This document shows, in pieces, positions 63,481 to 64,000 of a stretch of 64,000 bases of DNA. This DNA comes from Mactromeris polynyma. Taxonomy: Eukaryota > Mollusca > Bivalvia > Venerida > Mactridae. The stretch spans positions 9,257,372 to 9,321,371 of the forward strand of contig JASFXZ010000027.1 in assembly GCA_032209605.1 (NCBI GenBank). The letters run 5' to 3'. A program made the position numbers and the translations under genes. How positions within the stretch are numbered: the stretch's first letter is position 1; the number at the start of each line of letters is the position of its first letter. Under the pieces are notes generated by a model, which had not been told where the DNA came from, did not search any database, and saw nothing but the letters and a program-made list of their open reading frames with translations.

Positions 63481-64000
63481 AAAATCGCATTGATCAAAAT
63501 AGAGGGGAGTTTTTAATCCCCTTCATGATATGACAAATGGGGTCAAAAGTGATACTAAATGGTATGTCATAATGTTTATATAATATCATACATGTATACA
63601 TTTCTGTATATACATTAAAATGATTTTACCAAGAAGATATTGAAGTGCACGCGTTCTTCTTATGTATATATTGTATTGTTTAGGCCAATGACAATGCTTA
63701 TTGTCGATATGCCAATAAACTTGAGTTGAGTTGATATGTATACATGCGATAGTTTGTTGAACAGCCCCAGCAAAAATATGTATGGAAGTCATTTGCAATG
63801 TACATTGTAATACAATGGAGGTTTTAATGAAAGGAGGAATGCCAATGCGCAGTGTAAACAATTGTCGGACACTTAATATCAAGTGGGATATGATGATAAT
63901 ATATCCATGCTGAAAACCACACACAATTACTAAATATGGTCATATTGGTCTATCTTTACCGAGACACATTTAAGTACATGTATATAGAAACGTCATAGAT

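Overview
The window is AT-rich animal genomic DNA: small phase-consistent exons with GT-AG borders sit in long introns packed with tandem arrays, tRNA-derived SINE pieces and short inverted-repeat transposons. The repeat types (a SINE core with a tata(c)ggcg block, several foldback MITEs) and the gene set look like a mollusc, most likely a bivalve. That is an inference from general character, not a species identification. Nothing prokaryotic is present. All exon models below come from reading splice sites and checking reading-frame phase by hand.

Layout. (1) 1-20 kb: two related membrane-protein genes lie tail to tail. One is on + (LDLa exon 392-523, transmembrane exon 1711-1902, cytoplasmic exon 5233-5852). 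The other is on - (exons 19449-19551, 15930-16058, 14766-14933) with the same LDLa-then-transmembrane layout and identical phase-1 introns. Between and inside them are foldback MITEs, a 16-bp minisatellite, SINE cores and a Tc1/IS630-like transposase relic. (2) 20.4-25.6 kb: a dense repeat zone with a 1-kb element built from degenerate acgtagt-type words, a TIR element carrying a large terminal hairpin, and a 43-bp minisatellite. (3) 26-46.3 kb: a six-exon minus-strand gene for a 342-residue EF-hand protein. Its 13-kb fourth intron holds about 100 copies of a 108-bp satellite with higher-order structure. (4) 46.7-55.6 kb: a complete seven-exon plus-strand gene for a 287-residue biphenyl hydrolase-like (BPHL/valacyclovirase family) alpha/beta hydrolase with a putative mitochondrial presequence, head to head with the EF-hand gene across about 350 bp. 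(5) 57-64 kb: the last three coding exons of a minus-strand coactosin-like gene (ADF-H actin-binding protein), whose first exon lies beyond the window.

The genes do not form a pathway. The main structural interest is the 10.8-kb intronic satellite array with its recurring variant monomers, the pair of LDLa receptor genes (one probably using a GC-AG intron), the shared promoter region, and several non-autonomous transposon families that can be recognised from multiple copies within this one window.
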